The translations under genes and the position numbers were made by a program. From a virus, in IMG/VR virus record IMGVR_UViG_3300038309_000019, positions 1-39,191 of that record: a stretch of DNA of 39,191 nucleotides, one strand, 5' to 3'. This document shows positions 31,353-39,191 of the stretch, in pieces. The notes below the pieces were generated by a model. It was not told the DNA's origin. It was given only the letters and a program-made list of their open reading frames with translations, and searched no databases. The first letter of the stretch is position 1. Every line of letters starts with the position of its first letter.

Positions 31353-34300
31353 TTAATGTGGATCTCCCCATTATTAAAATCTATCTTCATAGTATATGTG
31401 GCTTCTTCATTACCCTCAACAGCGTTACTATCATATATAACACCAGCCCATGCCGTATTCATAGAAAGTTGATCAGTAGTAATAGATCCTGTAGTAATCT
31501 TTGCACCATCGATTGTTGTAGTATTAGTATTAATAGCAAGTGCCACATCTTTTAGCACCCATGCTGTACCATTCCACACCTTCTCTACATTATTTGTAAT
31601 AGTTACCCATGTATCACCAATATTATTAGCCGTTGGTGTACTATCTGTGTAAAATATAGAGGTCTTACCGTCTGCTAGATTATAGGCAGTAGTAATAGCA
31701 GTATCCTGAGAATCTTGCCATACAGCACCATCATACGTGTATAGATGATTTCCATCATTAGTATCAACCCATAAGTCCCCACTAGTCATCCCACTTGCTG
31801 GTTCAGTATCTTGATAGTAGGTTTTATTTTTAGTTTGTGCTAATGACAACGCAGCATTTGCAGTCGTATCATCTGTATAGCCAGAGTCATTTGTAAAATA
31901 GGAGACACCAATTACACCCAGCTCATTTGTCGTAATCGAGTTTGCAGCAATCTTACCTGCAACAATTGTACCATCAACAACCAAGTTACCATCTAAACCG
32001 ACTGTTTGAATCCCGTCAATATATCCAGTAATTAATATATCAGTTAGGACTGGTAAGTAACTAGCCGAGCCCTGTTGATTATATAATTCTGCAAGAATAG
32101 CATCAGGATCAATTGATGTACTGGCAGCAATACCAGTGGATGTATTTGGGTAATATGTACCAAAATTTCCATAAGTATCTACAAGCCTAAACCAATAGTA
32201 TCTTGTTGCAATTGCTGGAAGACCATCTCTTCTATAATTATGATTATTTGTTGTTGTTAGTAGAACTGCATTTGAGAAATCATTAATGGTACTTTCCCAA
32301 ATCTCTACATGACTAAAATAAGCATGAGCAACAAAGTCAATATAGAATTGAACACCAAATTGTTTACTATATACATCAATATTTAAAATGTCAGGGACAG
32401 CTGGAATATTGATTGTATCAGCAGTTACATAAGCACTATATGAACCATAAGCATCAATAGATGCTACTTCAAAGATAAAGTCCCCCGGAGGGAAAGGACC
32501 AGTATACGTATAAGTAGTCCCAGAGTAGTTTGAAATTATTTCTACACCATTAAGCTTGACAGAATAATATTTAATTCCATATAGTTCTGGTGGTGGAGAC
32601 CATTCTAATACGATTGAATCTTTCAATAGGGTTACATTAGTAATAATAGGTGTATTACCAACAATACTAGTTTCATATGATACTGTAACTGGAGCTACTT
32701 CCCCATTTACGGAGAATAAATATTCACCAGCTTCAAGTCCTGTAATCCTAAATGTACTGATTTTGGTAGTACCACCAAAAGTAAATCTAGTTTCATCTAT
32801 TTTGCGGTACCATACTTCCCATTCTAGTGCTGTACCTGACCATGCTAAGTTTACTACTGAGGTCCCAAGACCATCAGGTCCAATAATATATGAAGCATAA
32901 GCTTGGAGGTTCTCTACTTCAGCAATTGTAGATACTGTAGGAAGTTCAATAACATCAACATTATCGTCGTATACTTCTGGAATATACTCTAATGCAGAAA
33001 TCTGACGCTTCATATCAGATGCTCTAGTAATAGTATTGATTCTAAAGTATCTACTCTCTTGTCCCAATTCTCCAATTGTATATACATCACCATCTGATAA
33101 TCTAAATTCAGAGAACTGAACAGGGATTACATCTGTCTCAATATCAGCTGCTACTGTAAACTGCTGGGAATAGACAATATCAGTATTTGAATCTTTAATA
33201 TACATGATGTATGTTTTGCCGACTTCATAGAAGATAGATCTATCTAATCTGATTAACATAGTATCTGTAGTGCCTATGTATACACCATCCTCATAGACTC
33301 CAATCTCAAATACTGTTTCTTCTGTTGTAGGTGTAGTCCATATATAGTTTAGGCGTCCTGAGTATCCCCAATTAGGGACATCATGAGATATACGAACAAT
33401 GTCACCAATTGTACAGGCAATAGATTCTATATCAGCCTCCCATGATACGCTCATGGTCAATTTCTGATTTTGATTCAATAAGAATCTAGCATACTTAATG
33501 GCTTGTTGCTTATCTACACAACCAAATAATGTTAGTGCAGTCTTATGGACTTCTTGAGTAGCTTCATCAAAACCACTAGAGGTTACTTGTAGAGTTGTTC
33601 GCTCATAGTTTAGATCTCTATCAAAATACGTAATTTCAATAAGATTCGCACGCTCTCTAATAGGAATAAATGACTGAGTGAAACTATCTTTCAGCATATT
33701 ACCCATCGTAAACATGAAAGCTTGCGTTGGGGTTTCAGCTTTGGCTATAGCTACAGAATAGCTTGATCCAGATTGGATTACCATACCACGACCAAGAAGT
33801 GCAACCATATGGAGGGTATCACGAACTGTTTGTTGCTGATCTAAATAGATATGTACTTCATACCCATTAGCATCACAGAACGCTTCCCATTCTGCAAACT
33901 TTACTAAATCTATATTTGATAGATCAATACCAAGACCATATCTAGTATTTGTTAAAATGTCCTTACAAGCAACAGCAGGATTGCTAGATAGACTTCCTCC
34001 AATCTCCCCACGATCAACTGTACAAGTTACCAATGGCATAGCACCATTTAGTTGTTCTGTAGCAAGAGCTTTAACAGCTAATAGTGCTGTATTTGGGTAT
34101 GTAAAGTCGTCATAGATTACTTCAGTGAAAAAACTAAATGCTACAGTATCGACTACTTTAGTATTTGTAGACGCAACAGTATCTCTACGAACTCTAATAT
34201 CGTAAGCTTCAGGTGCTAGGTCATAAGCAACAAATCGTTGCTTAACAAGATCACGACTATTACCAGATAACTGTTGGACTACACCACCCGGAACTTCAGA

Positions 34301-35581
34301 GGCTGGCATATAAAATAAGTTAGCATCTTCAATGTGTGTACTGTCTTCTGGACCTTCTTGGTATAACCAACTTGGTATACTAGAGGAGGCATCATACGTA
34401 GCAGAAGTCCAATTAGATGCTGGGTACGCAACACCAAGTACTGTCTGATTAAGAGTACCAATTGAATATCCAGTTAATGTGTATGCTTGGATTCTTGCTG
34501 CAGATCCATCAGGAATTGTAGGATGATTATAGATTTTAACGTACTGACCATGAGCAACCCAGTCAAAATAGATATGCTCAGTCCCATCTTTATATTCAGA
34601 AGTAACTGGTGTTAGATCTTGCCAATCATTCAAACCAGATACACTATATTGAACAGTCACTGGTACAGTTACTTTAGCGATACTACCGTTATCCAGATAC
34701 TGACCAAGCCCATTCTGTGCAGTAACAACTACCTCTAAAGAGTCTACAATATTACTTGTAGTTGTTCGTGTAATATAATCAATAGAAAGTTCAGCATTAA
34801 CTCCGTTGTCTACCCGAGTATTATCAAAGGCGGGAATTAGTGTTTGGTCATTAGTACCAAGTCGTGTACTAATTTCTACACCAGTATACCTACTAGCATC
34901 TGTATTATTTATCTGAACATTTTTAATGGCATTAACAGGTCCTTCACAAACAGCATATAGTAAGTTAAGGATCTGATCATCACCACTAATGGTAACATAC
35001 TTAGAAATTAGTGTAGGAACTGCCCTAGTTTCTCCATAAACAACAGGAAGAACACCTCCGGGCTGCACTGGGTTTGCTTGAGTTCCCCAACCATAAGTTG
35101 GTGATGAGGCAACTCCACCAAGACCTCCCAATGCTGGATTAGGAGGTGGAAGTAGTTGCCCAATAAGGTATGAACCTGCAGTCATAATGATAGCAGAACC
35201 AGCAGCAGCTGCAATATCTCCAGTAAGCCCTAAAGCACTACCTACAGCACCACCATAAACATTGGCTACAACAATTAGGACAATCATTAGGACAGTACGA
35301 AGCAGTTTATTATCATCACCACCAGCAGGTTTTGATAAGAAAGCAATAGATTCGCCCGGTTTTATAATCCGCTCTAGATTATCCTCTTCATCCCCATTAA
35401 CTACAACAAGAAAGTCATACCCTTCTGGAAGATCTCTAATAAGATACTCATGTAGTGGCTTATAGCCATCCTCTATAGAGACCTCTTTGCTATTTAGAGC
35501 ATCAAATGGATTAAGAACATGAACAACAATTACTTTATCTTCAGTGTCTACTAATTCTGCTGGTAGAATTTCTCTTTCCAT
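31349..35581 (-). CDS. Central tail-tip protein J-like (with I-like N-terminus)
   Basis: A 1410-aa lambda J-type host-specificity protein. Residues about 15-90 form a ubiquitin-like domain (VVVNGDEED...IKPGESIAFLSKPAGG), as in lambda I. A hydrophobic region follows (95-150), then LPVVYGETRAVPTLISKYVT, which starts the J core (hub domains). FnIII-like domains occupy about 880-1150, and the C-terminus holds G-D-L-W-V/T repeats and a coiled/trimerising end. AAAGGAG precedes ATG 35581, which lies within the NlpC/P60 gene (31-base overlap). The tail tip contacts the receptor and is linked to fibre genes downstream. Confidence 0.88.
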   Translation of the reverse strand: MEREILPAELVDTEDKVIVVHVLNPFDALNSKEVSIEDGYKPLHEYLIRDLPEGYDFLVVVNGDEEDNLERIIKPGESIAFLSKPAGGDDNKLLRTVLMIVLIVVANVYGGAVGSALGLTGDIAAAAGSAIIMTAGSYLIGQLLPPPNPALGGLGGVASSPTYGWGTQANPVQPGGVLPVVYGETRAVPTLISKYVTISGDDQILNLLYAVCEGPVNAIKNVQINNTDASRYTGVEISTRLGTNDQTLIPAFDNTRVDNGVNAELSIDYITRTTTSNIVDSLEVVVTAQNGLGQYLDNGSIAKVTVPVTVQYSVSGLNDWQDLTPVTSEYKDGTEHIYFDWVAHGQYVKIYNHPTIPDGSAARIQAYTLTGYSIGTLNQTVLGVAYPASNWTSATYDASSSIPSWLYQEGPEDSTHIEDANLFYMPASEVPGGVVQQLSGNSRDLVKQRFVAYDLAPEAYDIRVRRDTVASTNTKVVDTVAFSFFTEVIYDDFTYPNTALLAVKALATEQLNGAMPLVTCTVDRGEIGGSLSSNPAVACKDILTNTRYGLGIDLSNIDLVKFAEWEAFCDANGYEVHIYLDQQQTVRDTLHMVALLGRGMVIQSGSSYSVAIAKAETPTQAFMFTMGNMLKDSFTQSFIPIRERANLIEITYFDRDLNYERTTLQVTSSGFDEATQEVHKTALTLFGCVDKQQAIKYARFLLNQNQKLTMSVSWEADIESIACTIGDIVRISHDVPNWGYSGRLNYIWTTPTTEETVFEIGVYEDGVYIGTTDTMLIRLDRSIFYEVGKTYIMYIKDSNTDIVYSQQFTVAADIETDVIPVQFSEFRLSDGDVYTIGELGQESRYFRINTITRASDMKRQISALEYIPEVYDDNVDVIELPTVSTIAEVENLQAYASYIIGPDGLGTSVVNLAWSGTALEWEVWYRKIDETRFTFGGTTKISTFRITGLEAGEYLFSVNGEVAPVTVSYETSIVGNTPIITNVTLLKDSIVLEWSPPPELYGIKYYSVKLNGVEIISNYSGTTYTYTGPFPPGDFIFEVASIDAYGSYSAYVTADTINIPAVPDILNIDVYSKQFGVQFYIDFVAHAYFSHVEIWESTINDFSNAVLLTTTNNHNYRRDGLPAIATRYYWFRLVDTYGNFGTYYPNTSTGIAASTSIDPDAILAELYNQQGSASYLPVLTDILITGYIDGIQTVGLDGNLVVDGTIVAGKIAANSITTNELGVIGVSYFTNDSGYTDDTTANAALSLAQTKNKTYYQDTEPASGMTSGDLWVDTNDGNHLYTYDGAVWQDSQDTAITTAYNLADGKTSIFYTDSTPTANNIGDTWVTITNNVEKVWNGTAWVLKDVALAINTNTTTIDGAKITTGSITTDQLSMNTAWAGVIYDSNAVEGNEEATYTMKIDFNNGEIHIK

Positions 35582-35952
35582 CTATATGCTCCTTTAATGG
35601 TAGTTCCAATGGTTGGACTATTAATCGGCACAATATGTGCTCCAACTTTAGTTAATGTATGGAGAATCTTTCCATCCCCAATATAAATTCCAAAGTGTTG
35701 TACTACTTTTGGATGCTCTGGTATATAAGCCATTGCAATAACATCAAAGACTTTAAGAGAATCTAAATCTATAGAAACCCATGAGTCTTTAATTTGCTTT
35801 AGGTATGTAAAAAATGCCTTATTGGAGTGATTCGGATCTACAGTAATAGTAGGGATCTCAATACCCAATTCTTGTTGGTAGATATGATGGATTAACTGAT
35901 AGCAAGAATACTGCGTAAACGGGATACCAACATATTTACCAAAATCATACAT
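35551..35952 (-). CDS. NlpC/P60 tail-tip peptidase (K-like)
   Basis: A 133-aa cysteine peptidase of the lambda K C-terminal type. Catalytic C17 (QYSCYQL), H86 (VQHFGIYIGD) and a third polar residue, H98 (ILHTL), are present. It lacks the JAMM domain found in lambda K. It may trim peptidoglycan during entry or process tail parts. The order L-K-J is as in lambda. Confidence 0.83.
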   Translation of the reverse strand: MYDFGKYVGIPFTQYSCYQLIHHIYQQELGIEIPTITVDPNHSNKAFFTYLKQIKDSWVSIDLDSLKVFDVIAMAYIPEHPKVVQHFGIYIGDGKILHTLTKVGAHIVPINSPTIGTTIKGAYRWKEKFYQQN

Positions 35953-36585
35953 TTAAACTACCTTTGTAAATCTAGTTCCTAAGCTTGGAAATGCTCCGAA
36001 ACGTCCACTATTATTTCTTGCTCTACAATCAGTAATAGTCTTATTACAGGTCGTAAGAGCACTTACTGCACCACACTCAGTACTCTTATACTTCCATCTA
36101 CAACTATTAGGGTACATAATTGTAATAGGAAAATTATAGTTAAATAGGTTTGTCCCACCCATAGTGAAAGATGCCCATTGACTATCTAAAGTATAGGATA
36201 TTACTTCAAAATTGTAGGAAACTTCAGGATTTGTATCAGCTAAGTTATTACTATTTACGACATACATAGTAACTTGTATATTCTGATGAGGATTTGATTT
36301 TAACCATGCATCATACAGCATAATATACTGCTCCATAACCCTATCTGTATTTCCAATCTTAAGGGTTAATGTAGCAGAATCGCCTTCAGCTGTCTCATTG
36401 ATATCATCAATATCAAAAGGGAAGGCAATCCAATCATATCCTCTCCATGAAATGTCTTCCGTGTTAGCAATGATCCTAACTGGTGTTGCGGTATTAGGGA
36501 TAGTAACTTCTAATAGAAGCAAGAATACACTATTAGATAGCAGTTTATTCTTTTCCATCATAGCTTCAGTACTTAGCTCAATCAT
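35953..36585 (-). CDS. Minor tail protein L-like, four-Cys cluster
   Basis: A 210-aa protein matching lambda gpL. The N-terminal beta domain (DISWRGYDWIAFPFDIDDINE, LTLKIGN) is followed by a C-terminal region with C162, C171, C180 and C187 and the GRFGAFPSLG end. The lambda protein binds an iron-sulfur cluster through such cysteines, and all four are kept here. It sits between M- and K-like genes as expected. AAAGGA precedes ATG 36585. Confidence 0.82.
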   Translation of the reverse strand: MIELSTEAMMEKNKLLSNSVFLLLLEVTIPNTATPVRIIANTEDISWRGYDWIAFPFDIDDINETAEGDSATLTLKIGNTDRVMEQYIMLYDAWLKSNPHQNIQVTMYVVNSNNLADTNPEVSYNFEVISYTLDSQWASFTMGGTNLFNYNFPITIMYPNSCRWKYKSTECGAVSALTTCNKTITDCRARNNSGRFGAFPSLGTRFTKVV

Positions 36586-36596
36586 CAGTTATCCTT

Positions 36597-36950
36597 TTAT
36601 ATCTCTACAATTGTAATAGATACATCAACAATATTAACGCCTTTAGCCCCTATAGTATACTTTAGTGGTTTATCAAAACGTACATAGTACGGTATAAGAT
36701 CTATAGGATGGTCAAATATGCACACATTATATTGCTTAAACGTATTATAGTGATTAAGAAGCAAATTAAATTCACTAACTAATAGTGGAGCAAACTTAAT
36801 TGTATACTTCTTACGATCTCTTGTATACCTTGCACGTACACGGACAGATCCATTCTCAAAAGGGGATGTAATAGCAAGATCTTCTGTTTCCGTATCAATG
36901 GATGCTATACGATCCATTAATGGGATCGCAGTAGGTGTTGGGGTCGCCAT
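36597..36950 (-). CDS. Minor tail protein M-like, 117 aa
   Basis: A 117-aa beta-rich protein directly downstream of the tape measure and upstream of L, the lambda position of gpM (distal tail hub). A FAPLLVSEFNLLLNHYNTF helix and DKPLKYTIGAKGVNIVDVSI strands fit this family. AAAGGAG precedes ATG 36950. Confidence 0.72.
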   Translation of the reverse strand: MATPTPTAIPLMDRIASIDTETEDLAITSPFENGSVRVRARYTRDRKKYTIKFAPLLVSEFNLLLNHYNTFKQYNVCIFDHPIDLIPYYVRFDKPLKYTIGAKGVNIVDVSITIVEI

Positions 36951-36962
36951 TTAGATTCTCCT

Positions 36963-39191
36963 TTATCTTGAAGCTGCTGTTTTAATTGCAGATCTAAGTC
37001 CTCGATTCTCTCTAAGACCTTTCATAACAAATGTTAATACTTTTGTATACTCATCACGATCATTAGTCTGCATCTCCTCGCTAACCTTTTCTAGGTCTAC
37101 TGGTTCTCCAGATTCATTGATAACGTTAATGACAACATTGGATGGTACAGATTGAACACCAAGAGACCCATCAATACGCTTAAGAGGCATAATAGCTTCT
37201 GGTCCGGCTTCACCCATCATTCCTGTTCCGCCCGCCATACCAAATAAAGTAGGGGAACTAACAACACTATTGGTAAAAGCACCCCCAGTAGCAAACTTTT
37301 GTACACCATTACCCCAAGCACTACCATTAGCGCTCATAAATAATCCACTAATTATATTACCAACAGCCCCAACCCAACTAGAATCAGACCCTCCACTACT
37401 ACTAGATGTAGTGCCTATATTATTTAAAGACTTACTTAGGCTATCTATAATTGGTTGGATAATCAATAGATCCAACATTTTCTGGTAGATAGTCTCTAGG
37501 ATATTTTGAGCTAGATTTCCAAAATCCAACCAATCCTCTGAGTTCATATCAAAGAAGCTACGCATTCCAGATTCTAGTTCTGCAAGTCCTGCTTTGGCAG
37601 TTTGGTACTGCCAAGTAGTTGCTTGTGTTGTCTTCTCTAATAAAGATAATTCAAGTTCCCGTAATTTTACATACTGCGTTAATGTAATAGCTCCACTATT
37701 AAGGTCTTCTTTATACTTTCTAAGTCGGGCTTCTCTACTCTGAGAGTATTGCTCACGCAGCTTATCAAGTTCAGTCTGGTACTCTAAGCTCTTCTCTACC
37801 TTACGAATATCAGCAGCATACTTTTCAAATGCTAAGTACTGCTTCTGCTTCTTTTCGTCTAGCTTAGCACGCTCCCTATCAATATCAAGGGCTACTTGTG
37901 CTAATTCTAGAGTAGTCTTTTTAATCTCTGCTTCTCTAGTTTCACTAGCCTCTACAGTCTTAAGTTTATCTAACTTATCCTGTAGGAGTTGCTGTTCTAC
38001 ATAAAGACTATCAATCTTTTGGATTTCACCATCAGCAACCTGCTGTTCTAATGCAGCTGTTTTAGATGTAACATCAAAAGCTTCTATTTGCTTCTTAACG
38101 CGTTCCTCAGTCTGAGCCTTAACAGCTTGTGTTGACTGTTCTAAATTCTGATAAGCAGGTACAACTTTCTCTTGTAGAATTCTTTGAATAGCAGAGATTG
38201 TTTTCTCTTCTTTACTATTAGCCCCAATACGTAGAAGTTCTAATTCATATATAGTCTGTTGCACTGATTGGTAATCAGATAGATTATTAATAGCTGATTT
38301 AATACTTTTTGTTCTTTGTGTTCCAGCATTAAGTTCAGCAGAGAGTCCTAAGGCTTGTTGTTTAAATCCATCAGTAATAATTTTTGTGTATTCACGCTGG
38401 GTCTCTAATTGTGCCTGAGCACTGTTAGTTGACGCAGCTTTAAGTCTAACACTTTTACCAATAAGATCTAAATCAACTTCAGAGAGTTTTACTATCCTTT
38501 CTTTAGTAGTTTCTAGCTCTTTTTGTTGCTCTATTCTCTTAGTTTGATCTGCTATACTTTTTCGTACTAACTTAACTTCTTCCTGTAATACAATAATTCT
38601 TGCTTTTTGGGCAGCACTTCTATCTTTTTCATCTATATATAACAATTTGTTTAATTGTGTAGTATAGAATATATTATCATTTTTCAGCTTATCTAATTGA
38701 TTTTGTGCTTGTTTCTCTTTAGTAACCTTAACTTCTGAATGTAATTCATCTTGTAAAAGTCTAATTCTGGTCTTAATATTAATAAGCTCTTTAGAATTAG
38801 TTGGATCAAGTTTGTTTAATTCAGCAATCGCTTGTTGTAGTTCGTATTCTTTTACTTGCCGTTTAATAATCTTATCTCGTTCAGCTGATGATGCTGTTAG
38901 ATATTCATAACTATCTTTGATCTGTTGAGCAAATCCACCAAAAAAGGATTTAGCGGATTCTCCGATAGGAGTGCCAAGATCAATGGCTACAGCTTTCATT
39001 TGGTTAATAGATTTTTCCCAAGATACGACAAAACTTTGAATGATAGTATCAGTACTTTGAAGCTGCCCTTCAACACCAGTCATTGATGTATTAATAAATT
39101 CAGAGAAGCTAGATGATTGCTGACGTAATAGTGATAATGAGTTACGAGCTAGAAGGTCCATTCCAGCTGTAACACTAGTAAACTCTTCATC
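36963..39191 (-). CDS. Tape measure protein, C-terminal part
   Basis: At least 742 residues of a tail length tape measure protein; the frame continues past the window end, so ATG 39161 is internal. The first 500 residues are Gln/Lys/Glu-rich helices with coiled-coil character. The C-terminus has the lambda H-type end: GSAWGNGVQKFATGG, SPTLFGMAGG, GEAGPEAIMPLKR and GSLGVQSV. A hydrophobic segment (IIQPIIDSLSKSL...GNIISGLFMS) precedes it. Confident by order and motifs. Confidence 0.9.
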   Translation of the reverse strand, partial: DEEFTSVTAGMDLLARNSLSLLRQQSSSFSEFINTSMTGVEGQLQSTDTIIQSFVVSWEKSINQMKAVAIDLGTPIGESAKSFFGGFAQQIKDSYEYLTASSAERDKIIKRQVKEYELQQAIAELNKLDPTNSKELINIKTRIRLLQDELHSEVKVTKEKQAQNQLDKLKNDNIFYTTQLNKLLYIDEKDRSAAQKARIIVLQEEVKLVRKSIADQTKRIEQQKELETTKERIVKLSEVDLDLIGKSVRLKAASTNSAQAQLETQREYTKIITDGFKQQALGLSAELNAGTQRTKSIKSAINNLSDYQSVQQTIYELELLRIGANSKEEKTISAIQRILQEKVVPAYQNLEQSTQAVKAQTEERVKKQIEAFDVTSKTAALEQQVADGEIQKIDSLYVEQQLLQDKLDKLKTVEASETREAEIKKTTLELAQVALDIDRERAKLDEKKQKQYLAFEKYAADIRKVEKSLEYQTELDKLREQYSQSREARLRKYKEDLNSGAITLTQYVKLRELELSLLEKTTQATTWQYQTAKAGLAELESGMRSFFDMNSEDWLDFGNLAQNILETIYQKMLDLLIIQPIIDSLSKSLNNIGTTSSSSGGSDSSWVGAVGNIISGLFMSANGSAWGNGVQKFATGGAFTNSVVSSPTLFGMAGGTGMMGEAGPEAIMPLKRIDGSLGVQSVPSNVVINVINESGEPVDLEKVSEEMQTNDRDEYTKVLTFVMKGLRENRGLRSAIKTAASR

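Noticed and set aside
1-39191. tRNA genes, CRISPR arrays, insertion sequences, integrase or repressor genes
   Set aside because: None was seen on either strand by reading; intergenic gaps are too short for most of these and contain only promoters, leaders and hairpins.

Overview
The window is part of a tailed-phage genome: an AT-rich siphovirus with a lambda-type long non-contractile tail. It holds no rRNA, tRNA, integrase or CRISPR array, and none of the genes looks like host housekeeping DNA outside phage biology. Genes are tightly packed, often with ATGA/GTGA/TAATG overlaps, and nearly every start follows an AAAGGA/AAGGAG-type ribosome site. An inner- and outer-membrane spanin pair points to a Gram-negative host. 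The host cannot be fixed from the sequence. A complete DNA-synthesis kit and the absence of any visible lysogeny gene suggest a virulent lifestyle, although head, packaging and other genes lie outside the window.

Layout, plus strand (1-23536). A family A DNA polymerase opens the window, followed by small genes and a phage-encoded sigma-70-like factor (3140-3856). A nucleotide-metabolism block comes next: ThyX, a MazG/PRA-PH-like pyrophosphohydrolase, a HAD 5'(3')-deoxyribonucleotidase, a DUF5664/dGTP_diPhyd_N-like protein, and class I ribonucleotide reductase NrdA/NrdB. Small unknown and membrane proteins are interleaved. After that come a PIN-PhoH protein that appears to start at ATT, a ClpP-like protease, a DnaB-family helicase, a CHC2/Toprim primase, a 5'-3' flap exonuclease, an HU-like protein, SbcC- and SbcD-like recombination subunits, an ssDNA-binding protein, a RuvC-like resolvase and a second metallophosphoesterase. 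Three intergenic promoters with extended -10 boxes (near 2698, 15816 and 19725) serve the sigma-factor block, the exonuclease/recombination block and the ssb gene; all three also carry TAAGCT in the spacer.

Layout, minus strand (39191 down to 23539). The order is lambda-like: tape measure (H, cut by the window end), M, L with a four-cysteine cluster, NlpC/P60 (K) and J with an apparent I-like N-terminus. A receptor-binding section follows (a 365-aa tail protein, an 836-aa fibre with two tandem carbohydrate-binding-like modules, and a 129-aa fibre-tip protein). The lysis and virion-accessory section contains several membrane proteins, a two-TM holin candidate, overlapping i-/o-spanins, two tandem paralogous beta-rich proteins, a GH108-like protein and an M15 peptidase endolysin. 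The two transcription units converge at 23533-23555, where one hairpin contains both stop codons.

How it fits together. The sigma factor may redirect host RNA polymerase. RNR, ThyX and the nucleotide hydrolases reshape dNTP pools for the polymerase-helicase-primase-SSB replisome. SbcCD-like proteins, the flap exonuclease and the RuvC-like resolvase process replication and recombination intermediates. The minus-strand unit builds the tail and lyses the cell.
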